A DNA stretch of 64,000 nt from the NCBI GenBank assembly GCA_029959195.1, contig CP114117.1:186001-250000 (forward strand). Reading direction: 5' to 3'. This document shows, piece after piece, positions 23,400-33,648 of this stretch. The position numbers and the translations under genes were made by a program. How positions within the stretch are numbered: position 1 is the stretch's first letter; every line of letters begins with the position of its first letter. The notes beneath the pieces are model-generated. The model made no database searches. It was not told the origin of the DNA and worked only from the letters and a program-made list of their open reading frames with translations. This DNA is from Dictyophora rubrovolvata. Its lineage: Eukaryota; Basidiomycota; Agaricomycetes; Phallales; Phallaceae.

Positions 23400-24390
23400 T
23401 GCAAATAATGCCGAAAGACGTTATCTGTGCGAACATCGATGTCAGGTTTTTCACATCGAACTATTGACAAATTTTTGTTAACATTCTAACGGGACGGAGT
23501 ATACGCCACTCGTTTCTGGTATCTAACTTCGTGGCTCCTGAACGTGGGAATCGTCATTGTTTGGTTCTTTCCTACCACCCTTGTCGGTTTGTTGAGCAAC
23601 ATTAGTCAACTTTGCACTCATATCAAGTGCGTACATACACATGTTTTCAATAATACTTAATAATACTTTGATATATAAACAAGTTTGTAGATGACTCGCT
23701 TGGGTATGTGAAGCACACTCCCATTTCAGGTATAATTCAAGGGATCTTCACCCACCCTACTACTATGCAAATTTAGTTCACATCGCGCGCTTGCTTGCTT
23801 GCTACATATTTAATTAATGCGATTGATGATGTTTGCGCCGCAGCAACATTAAACCGCTGCAAACGAGCAACATTGATAAACCTCGAGTCGGTACAAGATA
23901 CCTACCCCCTTTCTCCAAAGACATCATGATGACATTTTCTCCGTGAAGATGACAAGTCTTTGAACTTCTGGGACTCTGAATCTAACAATCGCAATGATAG
24001 CTCGCATATGCATGAGTTTAGTCTGGCGAATTATCCAAGGATGGGGAAAAAAAGTAAGCTTTATTTACACAATGTTCGAAGAATAACCCTGAGATCGATC
24101 TTCAAATGATGATTCGGTTTCGAAGTACGTCTAAGTAGCGAATTTTTCAAAACCGAGCCTCTTTCTCGATTTTGAGTTCTCAAAGATGACAGAGGGTGTA
24201 GTAATTACTACTTCTTTGTCGGGAGCTGAACGCAAATTCAGCACTAGTCGTGAGCTCTGAAATTTGGCTGTTAGTTCTGAACATTATAATGAGGTCCGGT
24301 GAAGAGCTCACCGAGAATGAGACCACGGCGAAACACCAGCTAAATATTCCGCTTTGAGCGTAAAGAAAAATGAGACAGTTGGAAACACAT
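23400..24390. other. Intergenic upstream of P450 copy 2
   Basis: Unique sequence before the duplication begins. It bears no likeness to the MFS relic found at the same place before copy 1. No gene recognised. Confidence 0.4.
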
Positions 24391-24582
24391 ACACTTCCAC
24401 TTTCTATATAGCATGTGTTTTTCATACATAGATATAATGCTTTTCATAGATATAATGCCTTTCATGGGAAATAGAAGTTTCGCTTAGGGTGGGTCGGAAC
24501 AGTGGCCTGTGGAACCGAACCTAAGTTTACACTAGGAATCTCACAATTGTCTGATCCAAACTGTAGTTTAAAAGCACAATAC

Positions 24583-26686
24583 ATGGTTCCAACTCCCACA
24601 TTTTCCTTCTCGAAGATGTCAATGCTTTCATTAGCACTCCTGTCGCTCGCTATAGCCGTCTACCGTGGTGTTCGCTCGTACAAGGCCAGACACCGTCCGC
24701 TTCCTCCCGGACCTCGTGGCCTACCTCTCATCGGAAACTTACTTCAGCTACTAGGTGTTGAACTACGCTGGTTGACATTTATTTCATGGTCTCAAAAATA
24801 TGGTACATATCTATGATCATGCAGCAATCATCAGACAATCATTTAATTTACACGACATCCCGCTTACTAGGTCCTCTTTTTTATCTCAACTTGGGTGGGA
24901 AACCCACTGTCGTGATCGGGAATCACAAAGTCGCTGTAGACCTGCTTGAAAAACGGGGAAGTATCTACTCTAATCGCCCAGCCAATATCGTAGCCACTCA
25001 GATTATGACACACGGTCTAGCCTTTGCATTCGCTCCTCTTGACAACTCTTGGCGGAGAATGCGAAAGGCGTCGCACGAGTAAGTCATTCTCATGTAATAT
25101 AACAAAATTGACATTAGGTTTCGAGTTCCCAGGGTACTAAATAATCAGGTCGCCAGGAGCTATTATCACTTTCAAGATCTTGAAGCTCTTTTACTCGTTA
25201 AAGATCTCCTCCAAGCACCTGAATTTTACATCAGACATATCCATAGGGCTACAGCATCCTCACTCCTTTCAATCTTTTATGGTTTCCCACCGTGCCCTGA
25301 TCCTTTCGACGCCAGTATCATATTAATTAATAGGCTGACACAAGCTGTCTTAGATGCGGCCGCACCGGGGAAATATTTAGTGGAATACTTTCCATTTATG
25401 AAATATTTCCCCACCCGACTTTCAAAGTGGAAACAATATGCCGAAAATGTATATGTAGAGGCAAACAACTTGTTTCATGAACTATATCAGCAGGTTGAGA
25501 AACAAATGGTAGTATTGACTTCGAACATTTAGTAACATAAGCTATGATTTACATCTTTTTAGGAAGCTGGGAATGCTGCACCAAGTATAACCGCTCGCTT
25601 GATACAAGATCCGATACATAAAGACCTCACTATGCAAGAGAAAGCATGGTTGATGGGCACATTATAGTACGTTTCGCGTACGCTACGCCGCCCAGTGCAA
25701 TTCATCACTTTGATCTAATTTTTATTATCCAAGCGCCGCAGGTTCAGAAACGGTGAGGCTTTCACCACCGGTTTTACTATTATCATCATTGTTTAACCGG
25801 AAGTTTAAAAGACAGCGAAACAAATGTTTTGGTTTCTGATAAGCATGGCGGTACATCCAAACATTCAAACGAAAGCGCAAATGGAAATCGATGAAATCGT
25901 CGGCCGCGAACGACTGCCCACCCTCAATGACCTTGGAAGATTGCCGTACACACAAGCATTAGTGAGAGAACTTTTACGTTGGCGAGGTGTCGCTCCTTTC
26001 GGTTGAGATTGTTCCGTATTCTTCTGATGTCGTGGTGATTGAAAGCTTTCTCAGGTGTTCCGCATGCCCTTTCGGAAGATGATTTTTATGAAGGTTATTT
26101 TCTTCCCAAAGGTACAGATTATATAGTGAATACTTGGTTCGTCCTTGATTTTGATGTCATGCCCATTTCATGTCCACCTATTTTTAAGGGCATTGAACCA
26201 TGACCGTGATGTGTATGGGCCAGATGCAGACTCATTTCGTCCCGAGAGGCATTTAGATGAATCCGGCCAAATCAAACTAATCGCCGGTCGCGAGACGAAA
26301 GATGAAGGTCATGTCACATTTGGTTTTGGAAAACGGTGAGTCGGAAGAGTTTTTCCACTGTATAAATATTGAGCAGAATTTGGAAAGGATTTGTGTCGGA
26401 AGACATGTGGCTTTGAATAACCTATTTGTCCAAATAGCAACCATCCTTTGGTGTTTTAATATATCACCTGGGGTGGATGAGACGGGGAAGCCCATGCACA
26501 TAGATGAGAATAAGATGCTCGACAATGGCTTAACAATGTAAGTACTCTCAACATACTGGGCTGCCTCTGAATTGAATCTGTAGTCAACCTCCGCCTACCA
26601 ATAAATATAATATCGCACCTCGGTTTGCAGAAGTGGAGGAAATTGTGAAGAATGCTCTTGAGGTCAATGGACTAAATATTGCATGA
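24583..26686 (+). CDS. Cytochrome P450 monooxygenase, copy 2
   Basis: Paralogue of the P450 at 10968 with the same ten-exon structure shifted by 13,615 bases, again 537 aa with an alternative start at 24616. All landmarks are kept: RPLPPGPRGLP hinge, AGSET, ELLR, FRPER and ICVGRHVA. Amino-acid differences seen cluster in the membrane anchor and hinge (for example LLLL to LLSL, YHSVRSYRA to YRGVRSYKA, GLPF to GLPL), plus one Cys to Tyr in the seventh exon (TDCIV to TDYIV). The catalytic parts read are identical. The gene looks intact, so the two copies are recent and may be redundant or differently expressed, since their upstream DNA differs. The substrate is unknown. Confidence 0.92.
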
Positions 26687-27085
26687 TACGTGTGGTTGCA
26701 ACCAGTGCAATATTTGAAGGTGTTTTGATTACTTGTAAAAAAGTTCGTCGATGCTCAGCCAAATGTTTTAGGAAAAGCATCTAGAACCGGTCATAGGAGG
26801 CATCCGGACATTGTATTTGACCTGAAAGACTACATTTACAATAAGTAATCTGTTTAAAACTTTAACACGATGAAACTCTGAAAAAGATCAAGGCCTACAC
26901 AAGTACATTGATCTTTACACTGGACGACATAGACGCTCTCTGCCAAGTTGCATGACTGACTTCGGCAACCGATACTTCTTGAAAATGCACATAGGCGTCG
27001 ATAATAGTACTGTGTTGAAACGAAATGGCAAATGGTAAAGCTAACTTGATAACAAGGCCGCTTGAAAAGACTAACAGTGAACATA

Positions 27086-27221
27086 CAACACGATCACACT
27101 AGATGACAGATAGTAGATTAGAGTATATTACATACACATCACGCGTTGCGTCTAATAGCCTGAGGCGCCGGTCAAAAGACCGACGTCTTTTGACCGTAGC
27201 ACCTCAGTGCTCTTTCAACAT
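27086..27221 (+). repeat. Foldback insertion in P450 flank copy 2
   Basis: About 135 bp absent from the equivalent place in copy 1 (near 13470). It carries a strong hairpin: an 11-bp perfect stem (GGTCAAAAGAC at 27170-27180 with GTCTTTTGACC at 27185-27195) and an outer 6-bp stem (CTGAGG at 27160-27165 with CCTCAG at 27202-27207). The sequence ACATA stands at both junctions and may be a target duplication. No protein is encoded. It resembles a small non-autonomous foldback element or MITE. Confidence 0.6.
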
Positions 27222-27799
27222 ATACCCACACTATGGAAAACCAAGACGATGTTGTTTGCACTATAAGCCACTGCATGGAAGGATGTTTCTGTGTTTGTCG
27301 GTGTTGTGACTGTGCCCGTCTAGAGTTTAGGTAGGGTTGACAAGAATAACCTCAAACGATCAGCGTCTCAAGTACTAGAGCAAATAATAATATGCGGAGT
27401 ACTTGAAAGAGGATGCCGCCCGATACGCATAGCCCGACCATCCATACGTGTCTCCAGTGCTAACGTTTTGCTTTGACACAAAATCCTGTCTTTGTGTATA
27501 CAGCTTCGGCTTAAAGGCGCGTTTGGCTATAGCGCAAGCCAAGGGAAAGAAACCCGAGCAGTCAAGAAGAGTGTTGGATGCATATTATCAGAGATCGATG
27601 CTGTTCAAGTTTACGCAATTGTGGGGTCATCATCTCAAGCATGGACCATAGAAAAGGAGCGCGTTTGAATGGCAGAAGTGTTACTCGCAAGGCCATGAGT
27701 GTGGTCGGCTCGTAGGAATGCTAACCGATGATGCCAGGTACAAGTCACTAGTTAAGTTAATGGGTATTACTGGAAACATTAGTGGAGTTCATTTTCGCG

Positions 27800-28470
27800 G
27801 ATAAAGCATAGCGTACCATTCAATTCTAGCCATTTCAAATATCTACTCTTTCAAACAAATGACCATAGACATCCATACGTTCTCATTGATATCGATGTGA
27901 TCGAAAATATTTGCCTTGAAATGAGGGTTTCATCGTCATCCTATGGTTCAGCATAGCCCATGAGCCCATGAGCGACGGTCAACAAAGACAAACGGTATCT
28001 TGTTGTCGAGATAGCCTGCTGTCATTGCGTCAACTAGAGCAATATCTTTCTTGATCACAACGGATGTTGTAAGTTATAAATGTTCGTATGCAGATCGAAA
28101 TAACACGTACTTTGAGCGACCGTACCTCGAACAAAGCCCGACGGTTCCATTATTGAAGACTGAAGGTTGAAGATTGAGTACATTATACCATTGACATGAT
28201 TCTACGTGACGCAATGTTAAGGAAAGTGCGCCCAAAGTGTATTTGTGCAAATTGTCGTTGTAGTCTCGAAAGAGGATTGGCGCGACGAGCACTCTTTGTC
28301 AGCAGCCGTTGCTGAACAGCACTTTGACAGCACTCCCACAAACTATCAACACTGGTCGATGCACCGGAGTTGGCTATCTTCGCACGGAATCCTTTCACAT
28401 GGCAATAGTGCGACGTTATTGCGATGTTCTATATGCAATGAAGAAGTAGTTTACTCCATTTGAGTGGTTT
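27800..28470 (+). repeat. Block E with P450-flank tail (direct orientation)
   Basis: Partner of the inverted repeat at 16200-16875. The first about 115 bp are the distal P450 flank, also present near 14.1 kb; the rest (about 27917-28470) is found only here and inverted at 16.2-16.8 kb. No recognisable coding potential. Confidence 0.8.
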
Positions 28471-28849
28471 ACGGAATGCATAGGGTTCGGCACTTCGCAG
28501 GATGATTGGGGACGCTATTGACGTTGACAAACTGAAGTCACAAAGTCACAGCGTTCCCGGGACTTGCCAGACCTGAGGCCATTGACCATCACTGTCACCA
28601 TCGATTCCATACTACATCGAATTGATTTCTGACGGGACAATACCACGACAAACTGATGGCACAACTCGCCGATATTCATAGTGGATTAGAGCAAGTCTCA
28701 TTTTCGAACATGTATATGATACTGATAAAAATCATCACTAGAGGAAACTCGAGCGAATTACGACACCTGGCAAACTAAAGAAAAACTTTCATTCCATCAT
28801 CTTAAAGCTTCAAAGTATCCACAACTCCAAGCTCGCAATAAATCGCCTG

Positions 28850-30377
28850 TGTACTTTACCATATTTTCACTTTTGCGGCTGATGAAAGTTCACCTTATTA
28901 CCCTGGGCGCGAAAGGACTGTCTTGAAAATTTCGCATGTTTGTCGTCGTTGGAGGGAATGTGCGTTGGAATGGCCGGTTTTATGGGGATCTCTCAATCTT
29001 AACAGACCTCGTTCAATTGTTGAATTATTCGTGAATCGGTCCGAGAATGCTCCTCTGACACTGTCATGGACGATACACGAGGAGCCAATATCCAGATTGG
29101 AAGCTCTCAACCCATCGACGAGATTGTACCTCATATCTTGCAAAAAGCTAATTCTACCACGTTTATATTCTTTGATCCTACATTTCGATCGTTCTCAATC
29201 CAACTCAGTCCAGAATGTATTCCATACTTCTAAGATGCTACGTTCCCTGCAGTACTTGGATATCCGCGTTAACGGATCCAGAGCAAGCGGTCCGCTGTCA
29301 TTAAACGGTATCTTGCAGATTGAGGCCCCTTTCCTTCGAGGACTCAGCCTTTTATAGATTGGCCATGGTTCGAGTTCCCACACCACCATTCAACATATAT
29401 TATGCTCTACTATCCAAAAAAACCGCCCTCCCTTTCTACGTTTCTAATCTTTCTGTCAAACTGTCCTCTTTTGGGAGAGCTTGAATACCACATTGATGAT
29501 GAAGGAAGCACAATACCAACCACTGTAATAACGACTTCAACGAGCGCATCAGTTGACAGACTGAACTTCCCTAATCTCGAACGACTCATATTAAAGTCAA
29601 AAGGTCCATCGGGCTATGACTATATCCAAGGAATTTTGGCGCGCATTGGAGCCTTGGAATGCCTATCTCAATTTCAGCTAGTTTATCAAGACTGCATATT
29701 TCCATCTTCCAACGTTTTTGAGTCTGTTCCATCTGGAATATTTTCTCATTTTTCAGGTCACTCCTATTTATCCATGTCTACACATACCTCAGGCTGCGGC
29801 AACTTTGATGTTATTTCTGCGCTCAACCGCGACTTTAGCTTCGAGTTCTCTCAAAATCCTCCACTTCGTATCTCAGGTGAAACGCGCTCGAGTCTCTTAA
29901 ATGAAGGGTCCGTGGTTTCCCTGTCTTCTAAATTTAAAGATGAAAAACCTCAGTAACAATGATGAAGCTCTCAGCTCGCTGCCTAGTGGTTTGGATATTG
30001 GGGCACTTATTCTACACACAAATTGTAGTCGAGTATCGCCCGAGATTTTACTGGACGTAATTCCGCGGACTGGAGCGAAACTTTTGGGGTTGGATGGGTG
30101 GTTTTACTGTAACCACCATGAGGGCCCGGAACTTGCCAAGACCTTTACTGGTTTGCACAAAAATGGACTAAATATCGTCTGCTTCGGATGGGACGATGTA
30201 AATGTATCAAATTTGTGGGGTAGGCCAAGTATTTGTCGTCGACTCTGCCTCATGACTTCAGCAAGAACCCTTAAGGGAACTTTCATACTTCCAAATTCAC
30301 TTTACCAACTTCAACTTTCCGGTGCGCAGGTAATACAGGGAACGACCAAGTGCGGTGACGACTCACGAACTCGGTAA
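28850..30377 (+). pseudogene. F-box protein gene, probably decayed
   Basis: An F-box core is readable from about 28853: LYHIFTFAADESSP, then RERTVLKISHVCRRWRECAL and EWPVLWGSLNL, typical of Agaricomycete F-box proteins that would link substrates to SCF ubiquitin ligases. It continues in repeat-like sequence, for example LRSLQYLDIRVNG. Near 29348 the frame shifts by one base without an intron: RGLSL is followed by DWPWFEFPHHHS in the next frame. Another frame change occurs near 29900-29950. An in-frame TAA also lies just before the F-box start, and no initiating ATG is evident. These breaks suggest a pseudogene, although unresolved introns remain possible. Confidence 0.6.
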
Positions 30378-30707
30378 GCCGAAGAGCACGGTAAACGAGC
30401 AAGCGTCGGCTAGTGGGCGTCATATATTTTTTTGCATCTCAGCAAAACACACGCATCTCATTCTTAGTCCTCTGCTCCTGTATCTATTATCTTCCTATCA
30501 AATACACGATATTCTATTTCTATTTCCCATCTGATTCCCCCCGGACCTTTTCCTCTTCAGCGGGAGGATCACGCTCATTCCTTGGTCTCATTTTATCTGC
30601 TCACCGCAGTACCAACCCGGAAAGCAGTGTCCCTCCCGACGCGAAATTGCCCACCTGGGTCCAACATTGCGCGAAAATCAAGTCCGATTTGTGTGACCGT
30701 AATGCTG
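30378..30707. other. Intergenic, nothing recognised
   Basis: Sequence between the F-box relic and block B copy 2. No domain or RNA gene was seen. Confidence 0.35.
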
Positions 30708-31310
30708 TGACTATTGTTCATTCGAATATTAAGTCGGCCCGGTCTCATCAAGGCAACATCTACAAAGTACATTCTTTGCACTCCGAATCCTAGTAAGTCA
30801 CAGAACATCCATAGAACGATATAATTTGAATGAAATGAGGACCAGGTTATTGTTTGTTATGGCATCATCCAAAACCAAAACCAAAACCAAAACCAAATGG
30901 CAGTATATGTACTTCGGGTACTTGGTTAGAGAGGAGTGGCTTCTGGAATACGGAGTGCGCAATAACCTGCTTCCAGACATGACCGGAAAGTCTCCCGACG
31001 AGTTTGGCGAAGTTAGATCAGTCATAGCCGCAGCGACTATGGATGTCATGGCGAAAGCGCGATTATATTTCTCCTCTACACTCGGATCGGTTTTGAGTTA
31101 TGACAAAAAACCTTTATTCTGCCTGGTGCTAGCGACAAACGATCCTCTCGACAATCTTCCTCTTCCTCCTCCAGAAAAGTGGGCCAGACTGAAAGCGATT
31201 TTGGAGACTACGGAGGAACCCCACTGGTATCTTGCGTTGGTATAGATCATGCGTATGTGTAATGCTCTCAGATTATACTTTGCCTTATCTTGATCGCAGT
31301 TTGTGATGGT
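30708..31310 (+). repeat. Duplicated block B, copy 2
   Basis: Direct repeat of 15545-16175. The plus-strand small gene is complete. Only about 80-100 bp of the minus-strand partner's 5' end remains, and the CKEC/CVTC coding segments are not preserved, so the partner is truncated here. Confidence 0.85.
30859..31245 (+). CDS. Small conserved protein of unknown function, copy 2
   Basis: A single-exon 128-aa paralogue of the protein at 15715. It starts MASSKTKTKTKTKWQY, with a longer Lys-Thr tract, and ends EEPHWYLALV. The frame is fully open, with a mixture of silent and conservative changes (for example GEFDEV to DEFGEV, AKWARLKEV to EKWARLKAI). The function is unknown. Unlike copy 1, it no longer has a divergent partner gene. 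Confidence 0.65.
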   Translation: MASSKTKTKTKTKWQYMYFGYLVREEWLLEYGVRNNLLPDMTGKSPDEFGEVRSVIAAATMDVMAKARLYFSSTLGSVLSYDKKPLFCLVLATNDPLDNLPLPPPEKWARLKAILETTEEPHWYLALV

Positions 31311-31519
31311 GTAACTAAGATGACATATACGCTTCTGACTGGAACATTGATATAGGAGGTCGTGCGGGGATTATTACACCAACTTCGCGCCCAATCGAAT
31401 CTACATTCCCAAACACTCTTCATTGGTCAGCATTTCTATAGGGCCAGTTTAATTTGGACGTCCTATGTCGACGCCTGTACTTAACATCTCGAAATGCTTT
31501 ATCCATGGCTGCCTTTCTC

Positions 31520-32640
31520 CTTCGGTACTGCTCCATGACGGTATCCGAACCCGTCAAATGGTCTAGCGTAGACCGAAACTCTTTGATGGTGTACTGCGAG
31601 CGAAAGCATATCGGCATTACCACTGTCCCATCCATAGCTAAATCAACCCAATGTTGACCTACGTTCTATCGTGTATGAAGCTAGCTGCTAATTGGACCCA
31701 TTTTATCCTTTTTATACGGCACCCTCCATGTCTCCTGCCAAGCTCCCATAACACAATAGACAATCCTATATAAGCTCATTGCACATCTTTGACCCTGTTA
31801 AATGATGTATCACCCACGTGGTACTACCGGCATTGGAAAATGGGTCTCGTTTCGCTGTTTTCTATGCTATCTAAAAGTGTTCAAGTCGGAACCTGATTTG
31901 GATGATACTATTGTTACTGGTTTTGGCCTGCGTCTGCCACCGGCGGAAGATTGCCTTCTGGGTTGTGCCGACATTTTATTGTTGCTCTAAATGGTGCCAA
32001 TGGAGAAACAACTCTTCGCTTGCAAACGGTGGCGCGGGAAGCAGGTTAACGACCGGTTTGCAACGGAGGAGCGATGCTCGCTACATCGCATCCCCGCCCC
32101 GAAACGTGGCAAACATCTTAGGACAGTTTGCGGCATAGAGACGAGGAATAAGAGGTGTTTACAGAGAGTATGTGTTTCCGCTCGTTGACAATGCAAGGCC
32201 ATTTAACGGATGGTCAGGCTATAACTTGTCTCGTCTACAGCAGACACAAGAAACCAACATATCCTACACTCTGTGAAGTCTTCGTGATGCAGACTACACA
32301 AGCTTTCAAAATAGACAAAGACGTTCAATAAACAAAGTGTATGAAAGTCTCGTTAATTGAAAACTCCTGGAACTAGATACAAAAACACTCGCTTTATATA
32401 TCTTTTGAGACCCAATGATTAAGTAATAAAGAAAAGAAAGACGAAGAAAGGAATGGAAAGTTAAGTAAGGGGAATTGGATAAGAATGATTAACTAATAAG
32501 GGGAGGGCCGAGGCTCTTGTAGGAGTCGATTCCCTTACACACTCGTCAGCACTATATCCTTCACCACTCTTCCGAACACAACTACATATAGATTCGTCAT
32601 TGACCGTCGTATCACGACGACTACGTCCGCCTGGTAAAGA
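31520..32640. repeat. Dispersed repeat C, copy 1
   Basis: It aligns in the same orientation to about 39370-40120. Shared anchors are CCCGTCAAATGG (31551 and 39400), TTCTATCGTGTATGA (31664 and 39508), ATGATGTATCACCCACGTGG (31802 and 39640), CAAGGCCATTTAACG (32194 and 39962) and TTCGTCATTGAC (32593 and 40075). Divergence is considerable and open frames are not conserved, so I cannot assign it to an element class. A solo LTR splits this copy. Confidence 0.75.
32267..32544. mobile_element. Solo LTR fossil with 5-bp target-site duplication
   Basis: The element spans 32272-32539, begins TGTGAAGTC and ends CCCTTACA, the TG...CA ends of a long terminal repeat. It is flanked on both sides by CACTC (32267-32271 and 32540-32544), a 5-bp target-site duplication. 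The same place in repeat C copy 2 (near 39990-40025) lacks it. At 268 bp with no internal coding region it is best read as a solo LTR left after recombination between the two LTRs of a retrotransposon. The superfamily cannot be told from the LTR alone. It is younger than the split of the two repeat C copies. Confidence 0.75.
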
Positions 32641-32644
32641 ATTA

Positions 32645-33648
32645 TTACCGTACTGGTAATAAGAAGCGTCACGTTCATTTGAGTGGGATAGCCCGTCCCA
32701 ATATTCCCCAGTGAATCCCGCGCGACGAACGAGATGTGGCGATAGAAGTTGAGTTTAAGTTTGAGACGGTATACTCTTCCAATTGAACATGTAAATGACT
32801 ATTGGTCGAACTCAATCATGATGCTTACACTTTTTCATGTAGCCCGGTGTTGAGTTCGGGAACTCCCGGACAAGAGAATTTGTCAGCGTGACGAATGAGA
32901 GCGCGCGAAAGAATAACGGACAGTATAGTTTACTTCAGACCACAATTCAGTTTTGTATCCACTTTTATTTTCTACTAAAATACATTTTCTGTCCTACTTT
33001 TATTCTATATCTCCTCTTCATCAGACTCCCTTTTTCCCTGTCAGCTCCTCCCGGCTCTCTTCACCGGGTCGTGAACAGGAGATATGATGTCTAGACTCGC
33101 CGTGGCATCTTGTATGCTGGTCCAACATCAACCTATGTTGAGACGGGTTTATACGTCTTCCAATCGATTAAAACCTCACAAGACTATTGTTTCCAGAAAT
33201 AAAAGCTGTTGCGGACCTGGCTTAAACAGGTTTCACCGGGGTTGACGCGAATGAGTTGACGACTCGGATTGGCTCACCCTCACCTTACTATTGGTGAAAT
33301 GAAATGTGATTGCGCCGAAATGACAGTGCCAAAATCAATGAGGTGGAAGCAGTCCGCGTCTTCTGTTTTCCATTTTGCGCCAAACTTGGCTTCGCGCCCG
33401 TCATTGAATTAGCATTGAATGATTTATTAATTGGTTACACGACCGTCGTTGCCGTCGCATTGTTCATCCAGTGGCAATGGGTTGAAGTACATTCTCACAC
33501 ACTTTTCTATCTATTGACATGCACGAGGTTCAAACGAGGCGACAGGTTACTTTGTGGGTAATGACGGCGCACCGTTCATGTACCCGGATTTCTGCGGCAT
33601 TATCAATGATCTTATCCTCTTAACATCATCTCGCAACTGACACCTACC
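32645..33648. other. Intergenic upstream of the DUF6535 gene
   Basis: About 1 kb with short open frames only (for example 33310-33561). No recognised gene; it probably holds the promoter of the gene starting at 33649. Confidence 0.4.

Larger units (their letters stand above)
24391..27917 (+). repeat. Segmental duplication, copy 2 (P450 gene plus flanks)
   Basis: Direct repeat of 10776-14163, longer by an insertion near 27086-27221. The right border falls at the same point as in copy 1, after ATATTTGCCTT. Beyond it the sequence runs straight into block E, which in inverted form is also joined to this tail at 16.2-16.9 kb. Confidence 0.93.
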
